From Xaviernesmea oryzae (GTDB taxonomy: Bacteria; Pseudomonadota; Alphaproteobacteria; Rhizobiales; Rhizobiaceae): a stretch of 64,000 bases of DNA. The notes beneath the pieces were generated by a model, which was not told the DNA's origin, searched no databases, and saw only the letters and a program-made list of their open reading frames with translations. Positions within the stretch are counted from its first letter, which is position 1. Each line of letters opens with the position of its first letter. Made by a program: the position numbers and the translations under genes. Shown one piece after another: positions 29,101 to 37,488 of this stretch. The DNA lies in contig NZ_FXAF01000006.1 of the NCBI RefSeq assembly GCF_900177415.1, positions 67,001 to 131,000 on the forward strand, in the 5' to 3' direction.

Positions 29101-29551
29101 CGAGCATCATTTCGCTGCACCATTCGAGCAGATCCCATTCCTCAAGGATACAGGAACCCTTTTCAGTTCTGAGATTTCCCCGGCTCAACAGGCGGCAGAG
29201 ATTGGCCCAGCCCTTTCGATTCCGGGGATAAGCCAATACATCCGGTGTACCATCGGCAAAAACAAGGCGTGCTCCAGGCTGAACAGACACTGGCCATAAG
29301 ATTGGCTCGTCGTCCTCCTTCAGGACGGCTTCCGCACCGATCTCCTCTGCACGCTTGAACCGTGCTTTCATATCGCGGACCTTTGTAAAGGCCCTCACCA
29401 CGCCGGCAACGGAATTCCGGTCGGCAATTCCGAGTCCCGAAAGACCGCGCGCACTGGCCGTAAAAACCATCTCCTCAGGCCTCGCCGCGCCTTCCAGGAA
29501 GGAGAAATTCGTCCGGGCGCCGATCTCGAAAAAAGCAGGGGTGTCCTTCAT
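26093..29551 (-). CDS. dnaE2: Error-prone DNA polymerase III alpha-type subunit DnaE2 (ImuC)
   Basis: A 1,152-residue C-family polymerase. A PHP domain begins at the N-terminus ([19 protein letters not shown]), the palm carries GRGSAANS and the catalytic [15 protein letters not shown] near residues 390-410, and an OB-fold region near residue 1000 ([19 protein letters not shown]) binds single strands. DnaE2 performs translesion synthesis and damage-induced mutagenesis, recruited to the clamp by ImuB. It starts inside the imuB stop (four-base overlap) and is the last gene of the SOS cassette controlled by the LexA box at 31969-31983. Confidence 0.96.
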   Translation of the reverse strand: MKDTPAFFEIGARTNFSFLEGAARPEEMVFTASARGLSGLGIADRNSVAGVVRAFTKVRDMKARFKRAEEIGAEAVLKEDDEPILWPVSVQPGARLVFADGTPDVLAYPRNRKGWANLCRLLSRGNLRTEKGSCILEEWDLLEWCSEMMLAVVPDFSRAEDGAYLADLEERLGRYREKFQKNIYLVSSPTYDGRDVVVFAALARTASRVRMPLVATNLPLFHLPFRRSLSDVVTAIREHVTVQEAGFRLASNGERHIKQGAEMVRLFRRYPEAVANTEKFFRSLKFSLDELSHNYPDESVPGETPFETLKRLTYEGAVWRYGEIPSEIEGQIKYELKLIEDKKYAPYFLTVRNIMEFARGANILCQGRGSAANSTVCYCLRITDVDPKKVSLLFDRFLSTDRDEPPDIDVDFEHAKREEVIQHIYQRYGFRHAGLTAAVTSYRTRMAGREVAKAFGLSEDVQNALSSTVWGWSEEGTSEREAKAAGLDTTDFVTKQVLSHAKELMGFPRHLTQHVGGFVITRDRLDEVVPIMKTAMPGRYMIEWDKDDLDTLHILKVDVLALGMLTCMAKAFDLLLLHYDVKKTLADLGNKDHEDGRPVYDMICRADTIGVFQIESRAQMSMLPRLKPRTFYDLVIEVAIVRPGPIQGNMVHPYLQRREEARKDENFKVDYPRNEMIPILQRTLGVPLFQEQAMQIAITAAGFSPAKADSLRRSMATFKRSGRVKEFENDMINGMVEKGYPKDFAQRCFNQIKGFGEYGFPESHAASFALLVYASSWIKAYYPDVFCAAMLNSQPMGFYAPAQLIRDAREHGIEIRPVDINLSDWDCLLEKAVFDRQAIDERHRSMCDVIKTEHAVRLGFRQVKGLAENAMIEKLIANRGTGYTSVHDLWQRSGLDKSDIERLADADAFNSIELTRREALWAVRALDMRSATERLPLFDVAGGTDLRSEPAARLPKMLPGEEVIEDYRYLSLSLKAHPVSFLREEFKAMGITRSVDLLKVPNGKRVTIGGIVLVRQRPGSASGVIFMTLEDETGVANAIVWPKVFERFRPVVMGARLVKIRGKLQSSSGVIHTIVEHIEDITPMLGLLQREARHFGVSARSDEVLQSSGDHRQKRPSNGMEEIRTRSHATAEPPHSYADEPGSVMPKGRNFH

Positions 29552-31161
29552 GCGAAAATCCCATGAATATGCCAGTTTGGCGGCGTCTTGCCGCCGTAAT
29601 GACCTTCGCGAAAAACCCAGAAACGGCAGCCTATCTCGCTTTCCAGACGGAAATAGTCACGTTCCGGCGCGTCTTCCGGGTCTACCCACCATTCCGGCGA
29701 AATCCGTTCGGGGCCTTCGGCCCGGATGACCTGATGAACGATATGGCGCCAGCGGAACCGCTCGGGAGGACCATCCGGCACCGCTGCCGCGAAAGCATCG
29801 ATCGGCTCGGGGTGACGGAAAAGCCGCAAGGGCCGATCTGTTCTGGGCGCGAAGGCAAAAACTGTCTCGACTTCCGCCCGCATGTTTCTCGACGTCATCG
29901 CCGGCACGAAAATTCTCGCCCGTTCCGGCAGGTGGCTTTGTCGCAGTTCGGCGACCTGCAGACACTCCGCCCCGAGCCTGGCCGAGACCCGATCGATGAA
30001 ATCGACAAGGGAAATCCCATCCTGGCCATCGCCGGTAAAATCATCCTGGATCGTTTTGAAGGTGTCGTGCTGCAGCACGTTGAGGCGCAAAAGCTCGAAG
30101 CCGAAACCTGCATCGAGATCGTCATGCACGGCGGTCAAACGTTCGGAAAACAGCGACGAGATGCGTTTCGGATCGCGGAGCGGCTGCGAAGCGCCCGCGG
30201 TGATGCGGAAAACACGGCCATCGACGCGAAACAATACCAGTTCGAAAAGCCGTCCGCCGACGCCACGCGATTCCAATCCCGATTTCAGCGAAACCGCGAT
30301 CTGGCCTGTCAGTTGAAGGATATGCTCTTCCGCCTGTATCGGCTCGGCGAGCTGCCGCTCGGCCGAAAGAGCCGCTACCGGCCGGCGGGGTGAAATGGCT
30401 TCTTCATCTGCTCCAAGCGCCTGGTCCAGCCGGAGCAGCAGATGCGTGCCGAAACGGCGGGCAAGCGGTGCGCGCGGCATGGGCATGAGATCGCCCACCC
30501 GCTTCAGTCCGAGTTTATAGAGCGCTTTGACTGTGCCCTCCTCGATGCGCAAGGCATTGACCGGCAACGGCGCCAGCACATCTTCCATGTCGTCATCGGC
30601 AATCACGCCCCCGCGCCCGAAACGGCAGGCCGCCCAGGAGAGGCCGGAGGACGACGAAATCGCCCCCTTGGCATCGAAACCCATGTGGAAGAGCCGGCCG
30701 AGAACATCCTTGAGCAAGGCCTCCTCGCCGCCGAAGAGATGCGCGCAACCAGTGATATCGAGGAAGAGGCCCTCGCGGCCATCGAGCGCCACGAGCGGGG
30801 TGTAACGGTCGCACCAATCGGCAACCGCTTCGAGAAGCGCCCGGTCGGCAGCTTCGTCCTCGTCCGTCACATCGATCTTGGGATACATGGCGCGCGCTTC
30901 CGCAAGTCCCTGCCCCCGTTTCAATCCAAGGCGCTCGGAGACTTCGTCCAGCGCGGTGAGCCGCATCGCATTGTCACGCCGGCCTGCACAGAGGATCGGC
31001 GGATGATCAGGACGCCCTTTCGAACGCCACGACAGACCCCAGAGCCGGCGAGCGATCCTGTCGGTCGGCAGGTGCGGGAAGACGAGCGCCAGGATGCGCT
31101 GACGGGTTGCGGAAAGAGGAAATTTCTGCTGCTTTTCGGGCGAGGGAAAATTGACGGTCAC
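29548..31161 (-). CDS. imuB: ImuB, catalytically inactive Y-family polymerase-like protein
   Basis: A 537-residue Y-family protein beginning near [21 protein letters not shown]. The palm and little-finger regions are recognisable ([32 protein letters not shown]), but the acidic residues of active Pol IV/V are not all present, as in other ImuB proteins. ImuB is the hub that contacts the β clamp, ImuA and DnaE2. The start is GTG at 31161, so it overlaps imuA by 155 bases; later starts would remove the conserved N-terminus. Confidence 0.93.
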   Translation of the reverse strand: MTVNFPSPEKQQKFPLSATRQRILALVFPHLPTDRIARRLWGLSWRSKGRPDHPPILCAGRRDNAMRLTALDEVSERLGLKRGQGLAEARAMYPKIDVTDEDEAADRALLEAVADWCDRYTPLVALDGREGLFLDITGCAHLFGGEEALLKDVLGRLFHMGFDAKGAISSSSGLSWAACRFGRGGVIADDDMEDVLAPLPVNALRIEEGTVKALYKLGLKRVGDLMPMPRAPLARRFGTHLLLRLDQALGADEEAISPRRPVAALSAERQLAEPIQAEEHILQLTGQIAVSLKSGLESRGVGGRLFELVLFRVDGRVFRITAGASQPLRDPKRISSLFSERLTAVHDDLDAGFGFELLRLNVLQHDTFKTIQDDFTGDGQDGISLVDFIDRVSARLGAECLQVAELRQSHLPERARIFVPAMTSRNMRAEVETVFAFAPRTDRPLRLFRHPEPIDAFAAAVPDGPPERFRWRHIVHQVIRAEGPERISPEWWVDPEDAPERDYFRLESEIGCRFWVFREGHYGGKTPPNWHIHGIFA

Positions 31162-31945
31162 GGGGATTCCACTCCAGAAAGAAGGAGAGCGGAGCCGGAT
31201 TGCGGCTCTTCTCCAGGATCAATCGGAAAACCGGATGGCCGATACCGCCGCCAAGTACGGATCCATCCGGAAGGCGCCGCTCGGAAGCCGGCGCCGGTTC
31301 GGCAAGAAAGCGGAAGACGGCACAGCTTGCCTCTTCTTGCGCTCCATGCCGCAGCACAAAAAGCGGCCGCCCCGCCGCTTTGGCCCGAAGGCCGAGCCTT
31401 CGGCTTTCGGTAAGACCGAAATGTTTGGGATTGTCCCGGATTTCGAGGATGGTGGCGCAAAGCGCCCCGCTTGCCGCCGCGGTTTCCGCAAGCCACAACG
31501 CGTCCTCCAGCTTGCGCGGCCACGCATAGAGAATATCATCAGGATTCAATCCGAATTGCTTGAGGCCGGCGGCATAGGGAACGCCCGCCTCCTGGGCGGA
31601 AACGACGTCGCCGATCCACAGAACAGGCGCCTCGCTCCTTTCTCTGGTCTTGAGATAGGCTGAAAGCGCGAGAACGAATCCGCTCGCCGAACCGGCATTC
31701 CCCATCAGGGAAGTGCGGATTTCCGTTAGGCCGTCGAGCGGCAGACCGCCTTCCAAAGCCGCATCCACCTGTTCTATGCCGAGCGGCAGGCGAGGCCGGC
31801 CGGCCCTGGCTCCCTGACGGTCCGGGTTCTCGGCGGCCTTTGCCCGCTCCGCCGCCACGAGCGCCGGCAGGGGTTTTCCCTCCAGTCTGGCGATCTGTTC
31901 ACGCAGGGCAAAAAGCGTCTCCTGCGCCGTGGCGTTCCCGGCCAT
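31007..31945 (-). CDS. imuA: ImuA, SOS-induced mutagenesis accessory protein
   Basis: A 312-residue RecA/SulA-like protein. The core AALEGGLPLDGLTEI and APVLWIGDV segments and the late [20 protein letters not shown] are typical. It is the first gene of the imuA-imuB-dnaE2 mutagenesis cassette and interacts with ImuB and RecA. An alphaproteobacterial LexA box lies 23 bases before the ATG, so induction by DNA damage is expected. The C-terminal 50 residues are encoded in DNA shared with imuB in another frame; the ending [10 protein letters not shown] resembles family C-termini, so the overlap looks real. Confidence 0.92.
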   Translation of the reverse strand: MAGNATAQETLFALREQIARLEGKPLPALVAAERAKAAENPDRQGARAGRPRLPLGIEQVDAALEGGLPLDGLTEIRTSLMGNAGSASGFVLALSAYLKTRERSEAPVLWIGDVVSAQEAGVPYAAGLKQFGLNPDDILYAWPRKLEDALWLAETAAASGALCATILEIRDNPKHFGLTESRRLGLRAKAAGRPLFVLRHGAQEEASCAVFRFLAEPAPASERRLPDGSVLGGGIGHPVFRLILEKSRNPAPLSFFLEWNPRDRQFSLARKAAEISSFRNPSAHPGARLPAPADRQDRSPALGSVVAFERAS

Positions 31946-31968
31946 GGCGTCAACTCCATCCGCATATG

Positions 31969-31983
31969 TTCACTTTATGTTCT
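31969..31983 (-). promoter_or_regulatory. LexA (SOS) box upstream of imuA
   Basis: GTTC at 31969-31972, seven bases (ACTTTAT), then GTTC at 31980-31983, an exact match to the direct-repeat SOS box of alphaproteobacteria (GTTC-N7-GTTC, or GAAC-N7-GAAC on the coding strand). It sits 23 bases before the imuA start codon, a typical operator position. Confidence 0.85.
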
Positions 31984-32117
31984 TATGGATTCCAGAGCTC
32001 CCGACAAGAGTCAACAGGCAGGCTCCGGGAATCTTTTCCTCCGGCAATAGGCCGATGATTCTTCTCTCGAAAAATATCGCTGAAGGCACTATATGGGCCT
32101 GATAAGAAGGAGAGCCT

Positions 32118-32555
32118 ATGGCCCGTATTGACCAGACCGACGATTGGCAGGATCGCCACGCGCCGACGATCAGCACGTTCGAATCGCTGGCGATCGAGGC
32201 CTATGGTCACTTGCCGGAAGAATTCCGGGCACTGACGACCAATCTGATCATCGAGATCGAGGATTTTCCGGACGACGACGTGTTTGAGGACATGGCGCTG
32301 GAAACCCCATTCGATCTGCTTGGCCTTTTCGAGGGCCGCGGCATTTCCGAACGTTTTACCGTCGAAACCGGCGAACTGCCGAACCGCATCCGGCTCTATC
32401 GCCGACCTATCCTCGATTACTGGGCCGAGAACGAGGAGACGCTGGGCGACATCATCACCCATGTCCTCATCCATGAGATCGGCCATCACTTCGGCCTCAG
32501 CGATGCCGACATGGAGCGCATCGAGGCGAGCGCCGAAGAAGCCGCCCAGCGCTGA
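32118..32555 (+). CDS. Zinicin-like small metallopeptidase family protein
   Basis: A 145-residue acidic protein with a zincin motif HEIGHHFGLSDADME near residues 119-133 (HExxH, plus an Asp one turn after the glycine). DUF1025/PF06262 members have this size and ending. Residues 30-80 are rich in E and D (IIEIEDFPDDDVFED). No signal peptide, so cytoplasmic. AGGAG precedes the ATG at good spacing. Its substrate is unknown and it may be a conserved metal-binding protein rather than a true protease. Confidence 0.85.
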   Translation: MARIDQTDDWQDRHAPTISTFESLAIEAYGHLPEEFRALTTNLIIEIEDFPDDDVFEDMALETPFDLLGLFEGRGISERFTVETGELPNRIRLYRRPILDYWAENEETLGDIITHVLIHEIGHHFGLSDADMERIEASAEEAAQR

Positions 32556-32568
32556 ACCCTGACAGGTC

Positions 32569-32775
32569 CTATTGTTCGCCGAGTTTCATCTCGGGATCAT
32601 AGTCCTTGCCGTGAACGGTCTTCGTGACCGCCTGGCCGCATTGCATCTCACCGGTCGTGGCGTTGAAGGCATAGGTCGGCGACCCATGAAGCTCCCAGCC
32701 CTTGTTCAGCGCGGCCGTCACCTTGTGGCAAAAGGAGGAATCGTCCGGGCCGGTGAGAAAACGGTAGAGCTTCAT
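32569..32775 (-). CDS. DUF1737 domain protein
   Basis: A 68-residue protein. The start KLYRFLTGPDDSSFCHKV and the GWELHGSPTYAF core match the DUF1737 family, small proteins of unknown function with a β-rich fold. It follows the CoA-ester lyase with a four-base overlap, so the two are translationally coupled. Confidence 0.85.
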   Translation of the reverse strand: MKLYRFLTGPDDSSFCHKVTAALNKGWELHGSPTYAFNATTGEMQCGQAVTKTVHGKDYDPEMKLGEQ

Positions 32776-33674
32776 GAGGTTTTCTTTCGTTCAGCGATGG
32801 TCCGAGCCTTGGCGACAAGCTTTTCCGCTTCCGCCAGGTGAAGGCGCTCGACCATCTTGCCATTGAGATTGATGACGTTGAGGTGCTCCGCCTCCGGCTT
32901 TGCGAAGGCGGCAATCACCGTTTCGGCCTCTTTCACCGCCTGCGGATCGGGGCCGAAATGCCGGTTGGCGGGTCCGATCTGGACCGGATGGATCAGCATC
33001 TTGCCGGAAAAGCCCATGGCCCCGCCTTGAGCGCACTCCGCGTCGAAAGCCTCGGCATCCTTGAAATCGTTGAAGACGCTGTCGATGACGTCGAGGCCGT
33101 GGGCGCGGCCGGCAAGCACCGCCTGCATCAGCCAGGGTACGAGATAGGTGCGGCCGGGCTGCGGCGGCACGCCGGTTTCCTTGCGCAGGTCGTTGAGACC
33201 GACCACGAAACATTGGAGGCGCTCGTCCGTTCCGGCAATCGCTGCCGCGTTCAGGATTCCCTTCGGCGTCTCGATCATCGCCCATATGGCAAGGTTGTCC
33301 TGAGCGCCGGCGTCGGACAGCATATCCGCCACTGCCTGCACTTCGGAAATGCGCTCGACCTTGGGGATCAGCACCGCATCCGGCGAAGCTTCGAGAACGA
33401 GCTCCATGTCGGACCTTCCGAAGTCGGTTTCGAGCGGATTGATGCGGATGATGATTTCCCGGCCTTGAAGCGGCTTCTCCTTGAACAGCCGGCGCAGATT
33501 GTCGCGGGCCTCGACCTTCTTTTCCGGCGCGACGGAATCTTCCAGATCGAAGATCACCGCGTCGCAATCGAGACCAGGAACCTTCTCCAGTGCCCTGACG
33601 TTACCGGCTGGTACGCTCAGAACCGAGCGGCGAAGACGAACAGTAGAAGAATTGATGTCGGTCGAGGCGATCAT
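32772..33674 (-). CDS. HpcH/HpaI (CitE-like) CoA-ester lyase
   Basis: A 300-residue TIM-barrel lyase. RSVLSVPAGNVRALEKV, DAVIFDLEDSVAPEKK and VLIPKVERISEV are the CitE/malyl-CoA lyase pattern with the Arg and Mg2+-binding Glu/Asp; IWAMIETPKGI completes the active site. It could cleave malyl-, citramalyl- or methylmalyl-CoA. The ATG at 33674 is chosen as upstream codons lack similarity. It is the first gene of a pair with the DUF1737 gene and diverges from the small membrane protein at 33783. Confidence 0.88.
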   Translation of the reverse strand: MIASTDINSSTVRLRRSVLSVPAGNVRALEKVPGLDCDAVIFDLEDSVAPEKKVEARDNLRRLFKEKPLQGREIIIRINPLETDFGRSDMELVLEASPDAVLIPKVERISEVQAVADMLSDAGAQDNLAIWAMIETPKGILNAAAIAGTDERLQCFVVGLNDLRKETGVPPQPGRTYLVPWLMQAVLAGRAHGLDVIDSVFNDFKDAEAFDAECAQGGAMGFSGKMLIHPVQIGPANRHFGPDPQAVKEAETVIAAFAKPEAEHLNVINLNGKMVERLHLAEAEKLVAKARTIAERKKTS

Positions 33675-33782
33675 CACCGCTTTGTGCCAATCTTTTGAGC
33701 CTGCGACAATACCATGACAGCGTAAACCTCTTGCAAGAAAGGGCGGGAGGGCCCACATTCCTTCCTGAGAAAGGTTTGGACC

Positions 33783-34010
33783 ATGCAAAACATTCGTGCA
33801 TTTTTCGTCATCGTTTCGGCAATTGCCGTGCTCGCCATGGCAGCGCTGCTGACGGCTTCCCTGACTGTCGCCTTTGCCGGCATTCTCGCAATCCTGTCCA
33901 TCGGGCGCGCGCTTTCGGCGCGGCTGAAGCCGGTACCGGTGCGAGCGAAGACGGATAAGCGCGAAATGCGCGTCTGGAACGACGGTCGCGGCACGATCAT
34001 CGACCTTTGA
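33783..34010 (+). CDS. Small membrane protein, function unknown
   Basis: A 75-residue protein with one long hydrophobic stretch (residues about 5-42, probably two passes or a hairpin) and a basic, soluble tail ending RVWNDGRGTIIDL. GAGAAAGG lies eight bases before the ATG. I do not recognise a characterised family. It stands alone between the CoA-ester lyase and leuD. Confidence 0.65.
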   Translation: MQNIRAFFVIVSAIAVLAMAALLTASLTVAFAGILAILSIGRALSARLKPVPVRAKTDKREMRVWNDGRGTIIDL

Positions 34011-34141
34011 TCGACAAAAACCGATAAAGAGGCCGGTTTCGGCCGTCTTGGCGTACCGGTTGAGGGCAAACAGCCCTTCAAATCCGCACAGATTTGCTTT
34101 ATGGCAGCTTCCGCAGATGAAGTCCCACGTGGAGGCAGATC

Positions 34142-34747
34142 ATGGAAAAGTTCACCAAGCTCACCGGCGTCGCAGCGCCGCTTCCGGTCGTCAATATCGA
34201 CACGGACATGATCATCCCCAAGGACTACCTCAAGACGATCAAGCGTACCGGCCTCGGCAAAGGTCTCTTTGCGGAAGCCCGTTATAACGAAGACGGTTCC
34301 GAAAACCCGGATTTCGTGCTGAACAAGCCTGCCTATCGCAATGCCAAGATCCTCGTCGCCGGCGACAATTTCGGCTGCGGCTCCTCGCGCGAACATGCAC
34401 CCTGGGCGCTTCTCGATTTCGGCATCCGCTGCGTGATCTCCACGAGCTTCGCGGACATCTTCTACAATAACTGTTTCAAGAACGGCATCCTGCCGATCGT
34501 CGTCGCCCAGGAAGACCTGGACAAGCTGATGGATGATGCCGAACGCGGTTCGAACGCCATCCTCTCGATCGACCTGGAGGCCCAGGAAATCACCGGGCCG
34601 GACGGCGGCTCGATCCATTTCGACATCGACCCGGGCCGTCGCCACATCATGCTCGAAGGCCTCGACGACATCGCCTCGACGTTGAAGAGCGATGCGGCGA
34701 TCAGCAGCTTCGAGACCAGGAACCGTAGCGAGCGTCCCTGGCTCTGA
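34142..34747 (+). CDS. leuD: 3-isopropylmalate dehydratase small subunit
   Basis: A 201-residue swivel-domain subunit that pairs with LeuC to isomerise isopropylmalate in leucine synthesis. [19 protein letters not shown] and [17 protein letters not shown], the substrate-binding loop, are conserved. Length is exactly that of the standard LeuD. leuC is not in the window. GTGGAGG is upstream of the ATG. RidA and leuB follow. Confidence 0.97.
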   Translation: MEKFTKLTGVAAPLPVVNIDTDMIIPKDYLKTIKRTGLGKGLFAEARYNEDGSENPDFVLNKPAYRNAKILVAGDNFGCGSSREHAPWALLDFGIRCVISTSFADIFYNNCFKNGILPIVVAQEDLDKLMDDAERGSNAILSIDLEAQEITGPDGGSIHFDIDPGRRHIMLEGLDDIASTLKSDAAISSFETRNRSERPWL

Positions 34748-34763
34748 TTTCAGGAACGCCCTG

Positions 34764-35153
34764 ATGGTCAAGCGGATTTCCTCCGGATCGCCCTTCGAAG
34801 CGCGGATCGGTTATTCGCGCGCCGTGGTGGACCGCGACATGGTCTATGTCTCCGGCACGACCGGCTATGACTATGCCAGGATGGAAATGCCGGACGACGT
34901 CGCCGATCAGACGAGGAATGCGCTCGGCACGATCGAAAAGGCGCTGAAGGAGGCCGGCAGCGGCCTGCAGGATGTGGTGCGGGTGCGCTACTATCTCACC
35001 GACATGGCGGACTATAATGCCGTGGTCGAGGTGCTTGGCGCGGCTTTCTCCGAAATCCGTCCGGCTGCGACCATGGTCGTCTGCGGCCTGACCACTCCGG
35101 AAATGAAGATCGAAATCGAAGTGACGGCCCGCATCGGCGCCGGCAGTTCTTGA
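34764..35153 (+). CDS. RidA-family reactive imine deaminase
   Basis: A 129-residue Rid-family protein. RNALGTIEKALKEAGSGLQDV, VRVRYYLTDMADY and ATMVVCGLTTPEMKIEIEV are characteristic; the last carries the cysteine/glutamate region where RidA has Arg and Glu for substrate binding. RidA proteins hydrolyse 2-aminoacrylate-type imines. Location between leuD and leuB fits a role in branched-chain amino acid metabolism, since these intermediates come from threonine/serine dehydratases. A terminator-like hairpin follows. Confidence 0.85.
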   Translation: MVKRISSGSPFEARIGYSRAVVDRDMVYVSGTTGYDYARMEMPDDVADQTRNALGTIEKALKEAGSGLQDVVRVRYYLTDMADYNAVVEVLGAAFSEIRPAATMVVCGLTTPEMKIEIEVTARIGAGSS

Positions 35154-35163
35154 ACCTTTCCGG

Positions 35164-35195
35164 CCTCGTCCTTCGGCAGGCTCGGACGAGGTTTT
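35164..35195 (+). terminator. Hairpin terminator or intergenic palindrome after ridA
   Basis: CCTCGTCC and GGACGAGG form an 8-bp stem with a 12-base loop, followed by TTTTG. It lies ten bases after the ridA stop. The sequence resembles palindromic intergenic elements scattered in rhizobial genomes, so it may be a repeat copy doubling as a terminator. Confidence 0.55.
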
Positions 35196-35321
35196 GCCAG
35201 GCGCGGGATAATCATCTCCGCGCGGGAGGATGATGAGCCTGCTGACGCATGCCGCCCGAAAGCGAAAGCCGGTTTCGAGATAAGGACATGCGTAAACGAT
35301 AGAGCAAGGACACCATAAGAT

Positions 35322-36431
35322 ATGGCAAAGAACCTCTTCCTCCTTCCCGGCGACGGCATCGGCCCTGAGGCCATGGGCGAAGTCCGCAAGATCATCGCCC
35401 ATATGAACAGCGCCATGAAGGCCGATTTCGTGCTCGATGAAGGCCTGGTCGGCGGCTGCGCCTACGATGCGCATGGCGCCGCCATCTCCGAAGAGGACAT
35501 GGCCAAAGCCATGAAGGCGGATGCCGTGCTCTTCGGCGCCGTGGGCGGCCCGAAATGGGATCACGTGCCCTATGAAGTACGTCCCGAGGCCGGCCTCCTG
35601 CGCCTGCGCAAAGATATGGAACTCTTCGCCAACCTGCGGCCGGCGATCTGCTATCCGGCGCTCGCCTCCGCGTCCTCGTTGAAGCCGGAACTGGTGGAAG
35701 GCCTCGATATCCTGATCGTCCGCGAGCTCACCGGCGGGGTCTATTTCGGCGAGCCGAAGGAAATCATCGACCTTGGCAACGGCCAGAAGCGCGGCATCGA
35801 TACGCAGGTCTACGACACTTACGAGATCGAGCGCATCGCCGGCGTCGCCTTCGAACTCGCCCGCACCAGGCAGAACGCCGTCTGCTCCATGGAAAAGCGC
35901 AACGTCATGAAGTCCGGCGTGCTGTGGAACCAGGTGGTCACCGAAACGCACAAGCGCTCCTATTCGGACGTGAAGCTCGAGCATATGCTGGCCGATGCCG
36001 GCGGCATGCAGCTCGTGCGCCAGCCGAAACAGTTCGACGTCATCGTCACCGATAATCTGTTCGGCGACATGCTCTCGGACGTGGCTGCCATGCTGACGGG
36101 CTCGCTCGGCATGCTTCCCTCCGCCTCCCTCGGCGCACCGGATGCCAAGACCGGCAAGCGCAAGGCGCTTTACGAGCCGGTGCATGGGTCCGCGCCGGAT
36201 ATCGCCGGCAAGGGCATCGCCAATCCGATCGCCATGATCGCCTCCTTCGCCATGTGCCTGCGCTACTCCTTCAACATGGTGAAGGAAGCCGACAACCTGG
36301 AAAAGGCGATCGCCAACGTGCTCGACCAGGGCATCCGCACCAGCGACATCATGGCCGAAGGCTGCAAAAAGGTCGGCACGTCGGAAATGGGCGATGCGAT
36401 CCTGAAGGAATTCGTCTCCCTTTCGGCATGA
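35322..36431 (+). CDS. leuB: 3-isopropylmalate dehydrogenase
   Basis: A 369-residue β-decarboxylating dehydrogenase that oxidises 3-isopropylmalate with NAD+ in leucine synthesis. [15 protein letters not shown] opens the protein, [13 protein letters not shown] and [14 protein letters not shown] form the substrate region, and the Mg2+-binding [20 protein letters not shown] and NAD-binding [14 protein letters not shown] follow. Length is normal. A short Leu-Leu-containing open frame lies just upstream (see findings). Confidence 0.97.
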   Translation: MAKNLFLLPGDGIGPEAMGEVRKIIAHMNSAMKADFVLDEGLVGGCAYDAHGAAISEEDMAKAMKADAVLFGAVGGPKWDHVPYEVRPEAGLLRLRKDMELFANLRPAICYPALASASSLKPELVEGLDILIVRELTGGVYFGEPKEIIDLGNGQKRGIDTQVYDTYEIERIAGVAFELARTRQNAVCSMEKRNVMKSGVLWNQVVTETHKRSYSDVKLEHMLADAGGMQLVRQPKQFDVIVTDNLFGDMLSDVAAMLTGSLGMLPSASLGAPDAKTGKRKALYEPVHGSAPDIAGKGIANPIAMIASFAMCLRYSFNMVKEADNLEKAIANVLDQGIRTSDIMAEGCKKVGTSEMGDAILKEFVSLSA

Positions 36432-36441
36432 GGCAGGACAA

Positions 36442-36470
36442 AGCCCTCTAAAAAAGGGCTCCTGTTTTCA
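36442..36470 (+). terminator. Weak intrinsic terminator after leuB
   Basis: AGCCCT and AGGGCT form a 6-bp stem closed by an A-rich loop, followed by CCTGTTTTC. It starts ten bases after the leuB stop. Short stem, so efficiency is uncertain. Confidence 0.4.
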
Positions 36471-36531
36471 TGCTGTCATCAAATCCCGCTATGTCAGCGA
36501 CCAGGGACTGGCCGCTGGCATCGGATACGGG

Positions 36532-37488
36532 ATGAGGAAGACGATACAGGCATTGAAGCGTCGTCGGCTCCGCTGCCAGGAGACGGGCTCCATTCCGTGT
36601 TACTGGTGGTCCTATGCCCTGATTACAGGCAACCTGATCCTGGTCGCCTTTCTGCTTCTCGATGCGCCGGTGGGTTCCTACGTCACTCGCACCCCCCGGC
36701 TGCTGGAATCCGTCGGCGAAACCATCACCGATCTCGGCAAATCCGGCTGGATCATTTTCGCAACCCTTCTCATCTTCTTCGAGGCCGTCGCGGCCTACCG
36801 GCTTTCCGACCGGATGAAAGGGCGTTTTCAGGCGCTCCTTGTCGCCCATCTCGCCGCCTATGTCTTCTTCTCCGTGGCACTCTCCGGCCTACTCGCCAAT
36901 CTGCTGAAACGGATGATCGGACGAGCCAGGCCGATGCTGTATGACGAATGGACCTCGTTCGGGCTTCACTCCTTTGCCGGCAGCCGTTTCGAAAGCTTTC
37001 CCTCCGGCCACGCCACGACGGCCGGAGCACTCATGATGGCCATGGCGCTGATCGCACCGTCCTATCGCCTGCTTTTCCTGATCATGGCCCTGTGGGTCGG
37101 CTTTTCCCGCGTCATTGTCGGAGCCCATTATCCGAGCGACGTTATCGCCGGCCTTGCCCTCGGGGCTGGCTTCTCTGTCGCCATGGCCATCGTTTTTTCC
37201 CGCCATGGACTGCTCTTCCGGCAGCGCCAGGATGGCTGGCCGGTCCTGCGCCGGCCGATACCGCTCGTCATGCGCCCCGACAGGGCAAACACGGTCTTCC
37301 CGCCGCGCGGAATACCGTCGAGACCGGAAATGGCGCGAAGGACCGAACAAGAAACCCGGCGCAGCAGGCTGCGCCGGGTTTTTGTTGGCGGGTGGTACCC
37401 CCGGGTAGGGAATGGAACGCTTATTCCGTTGCGTGGATATCGCGGTCCTTGGTTTCCGGCAGGAAGATCACGCCGATCACCAGAGTGA
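36532..37488 (+). CDS. PAP2-family membrane phosphatase with anomalous C-terminus
   Basis: A 318-residue frame. Five or six membrane helices carry the complete acid-phosphatase signature: KRMIGRARP, FPSGHATT and SRVIVGAHYPSDVIAG. Family members dephosphorylate lipid phosphates such as undecaprenyl pyrophosphate or phosphatidic acid. The recognisable domain ends near residue 230; the last about 85 residues are low in hydrophobicity, rich in R, P and G, and run through a terminator hairpin and 68 bases into the end of the opposite transporter gene. The natural stop codon may have been lost. The start lacks a strong ribosome-binding site. Confidence 0.8.
   Translation: MRKTIQALKRRRLRCQETGSIPCYWWSYALITGNLILVAFLLLDAPVGSYVTRTPRLLESVGETITDLGKSGWIIFATLLIFFEAVAAYRLSDRMKGRFQALLVAHLAAYVFFSVALSGLLANLLKRMIGRARPMLYDEWTSFGLHSFAGSRFESFPSGHATTAGALMMAMALIAPSYRLLFLIMALWVGFSRVIVGAHYPSDVIAGLALGAGFSVAMAIVFSRHGLLFRQRQDGWPVLRRPIPLVMRPDRANTVFPPRGIPSRPEMARRTEQETRRSRLRRVFVGGWYPRVGNGTLIPLRGYRGPWFPAGRSRRSPE
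37352..37385. terminator. Bidirectional intrinsic terminator
   Basis: AAACCCGGCGCAG and CTGCGCCGGGTTT form a perfect 13-bp stem with a CAGG loop, flanked by a T-run on the plus strand and TTTCTTG on the minus strand. It lies 36 bases past the stop of the MHS transporter, its likely client. It is also inside the C-terminal part of the PAP2 frame. Confidence 0.85.

Noticed and set aside
34031..34044. GGCCG/CGGCC hairpin after the small membrane gene as a terminator
   Set aside because: Five-base stem without a T-run, and such short GC palindromes are common here.
34701..36185. A 494-codon minus-strand frame opposite ridA and leuB
   Set aside because: Antisense shadow of two clearly coding genes.
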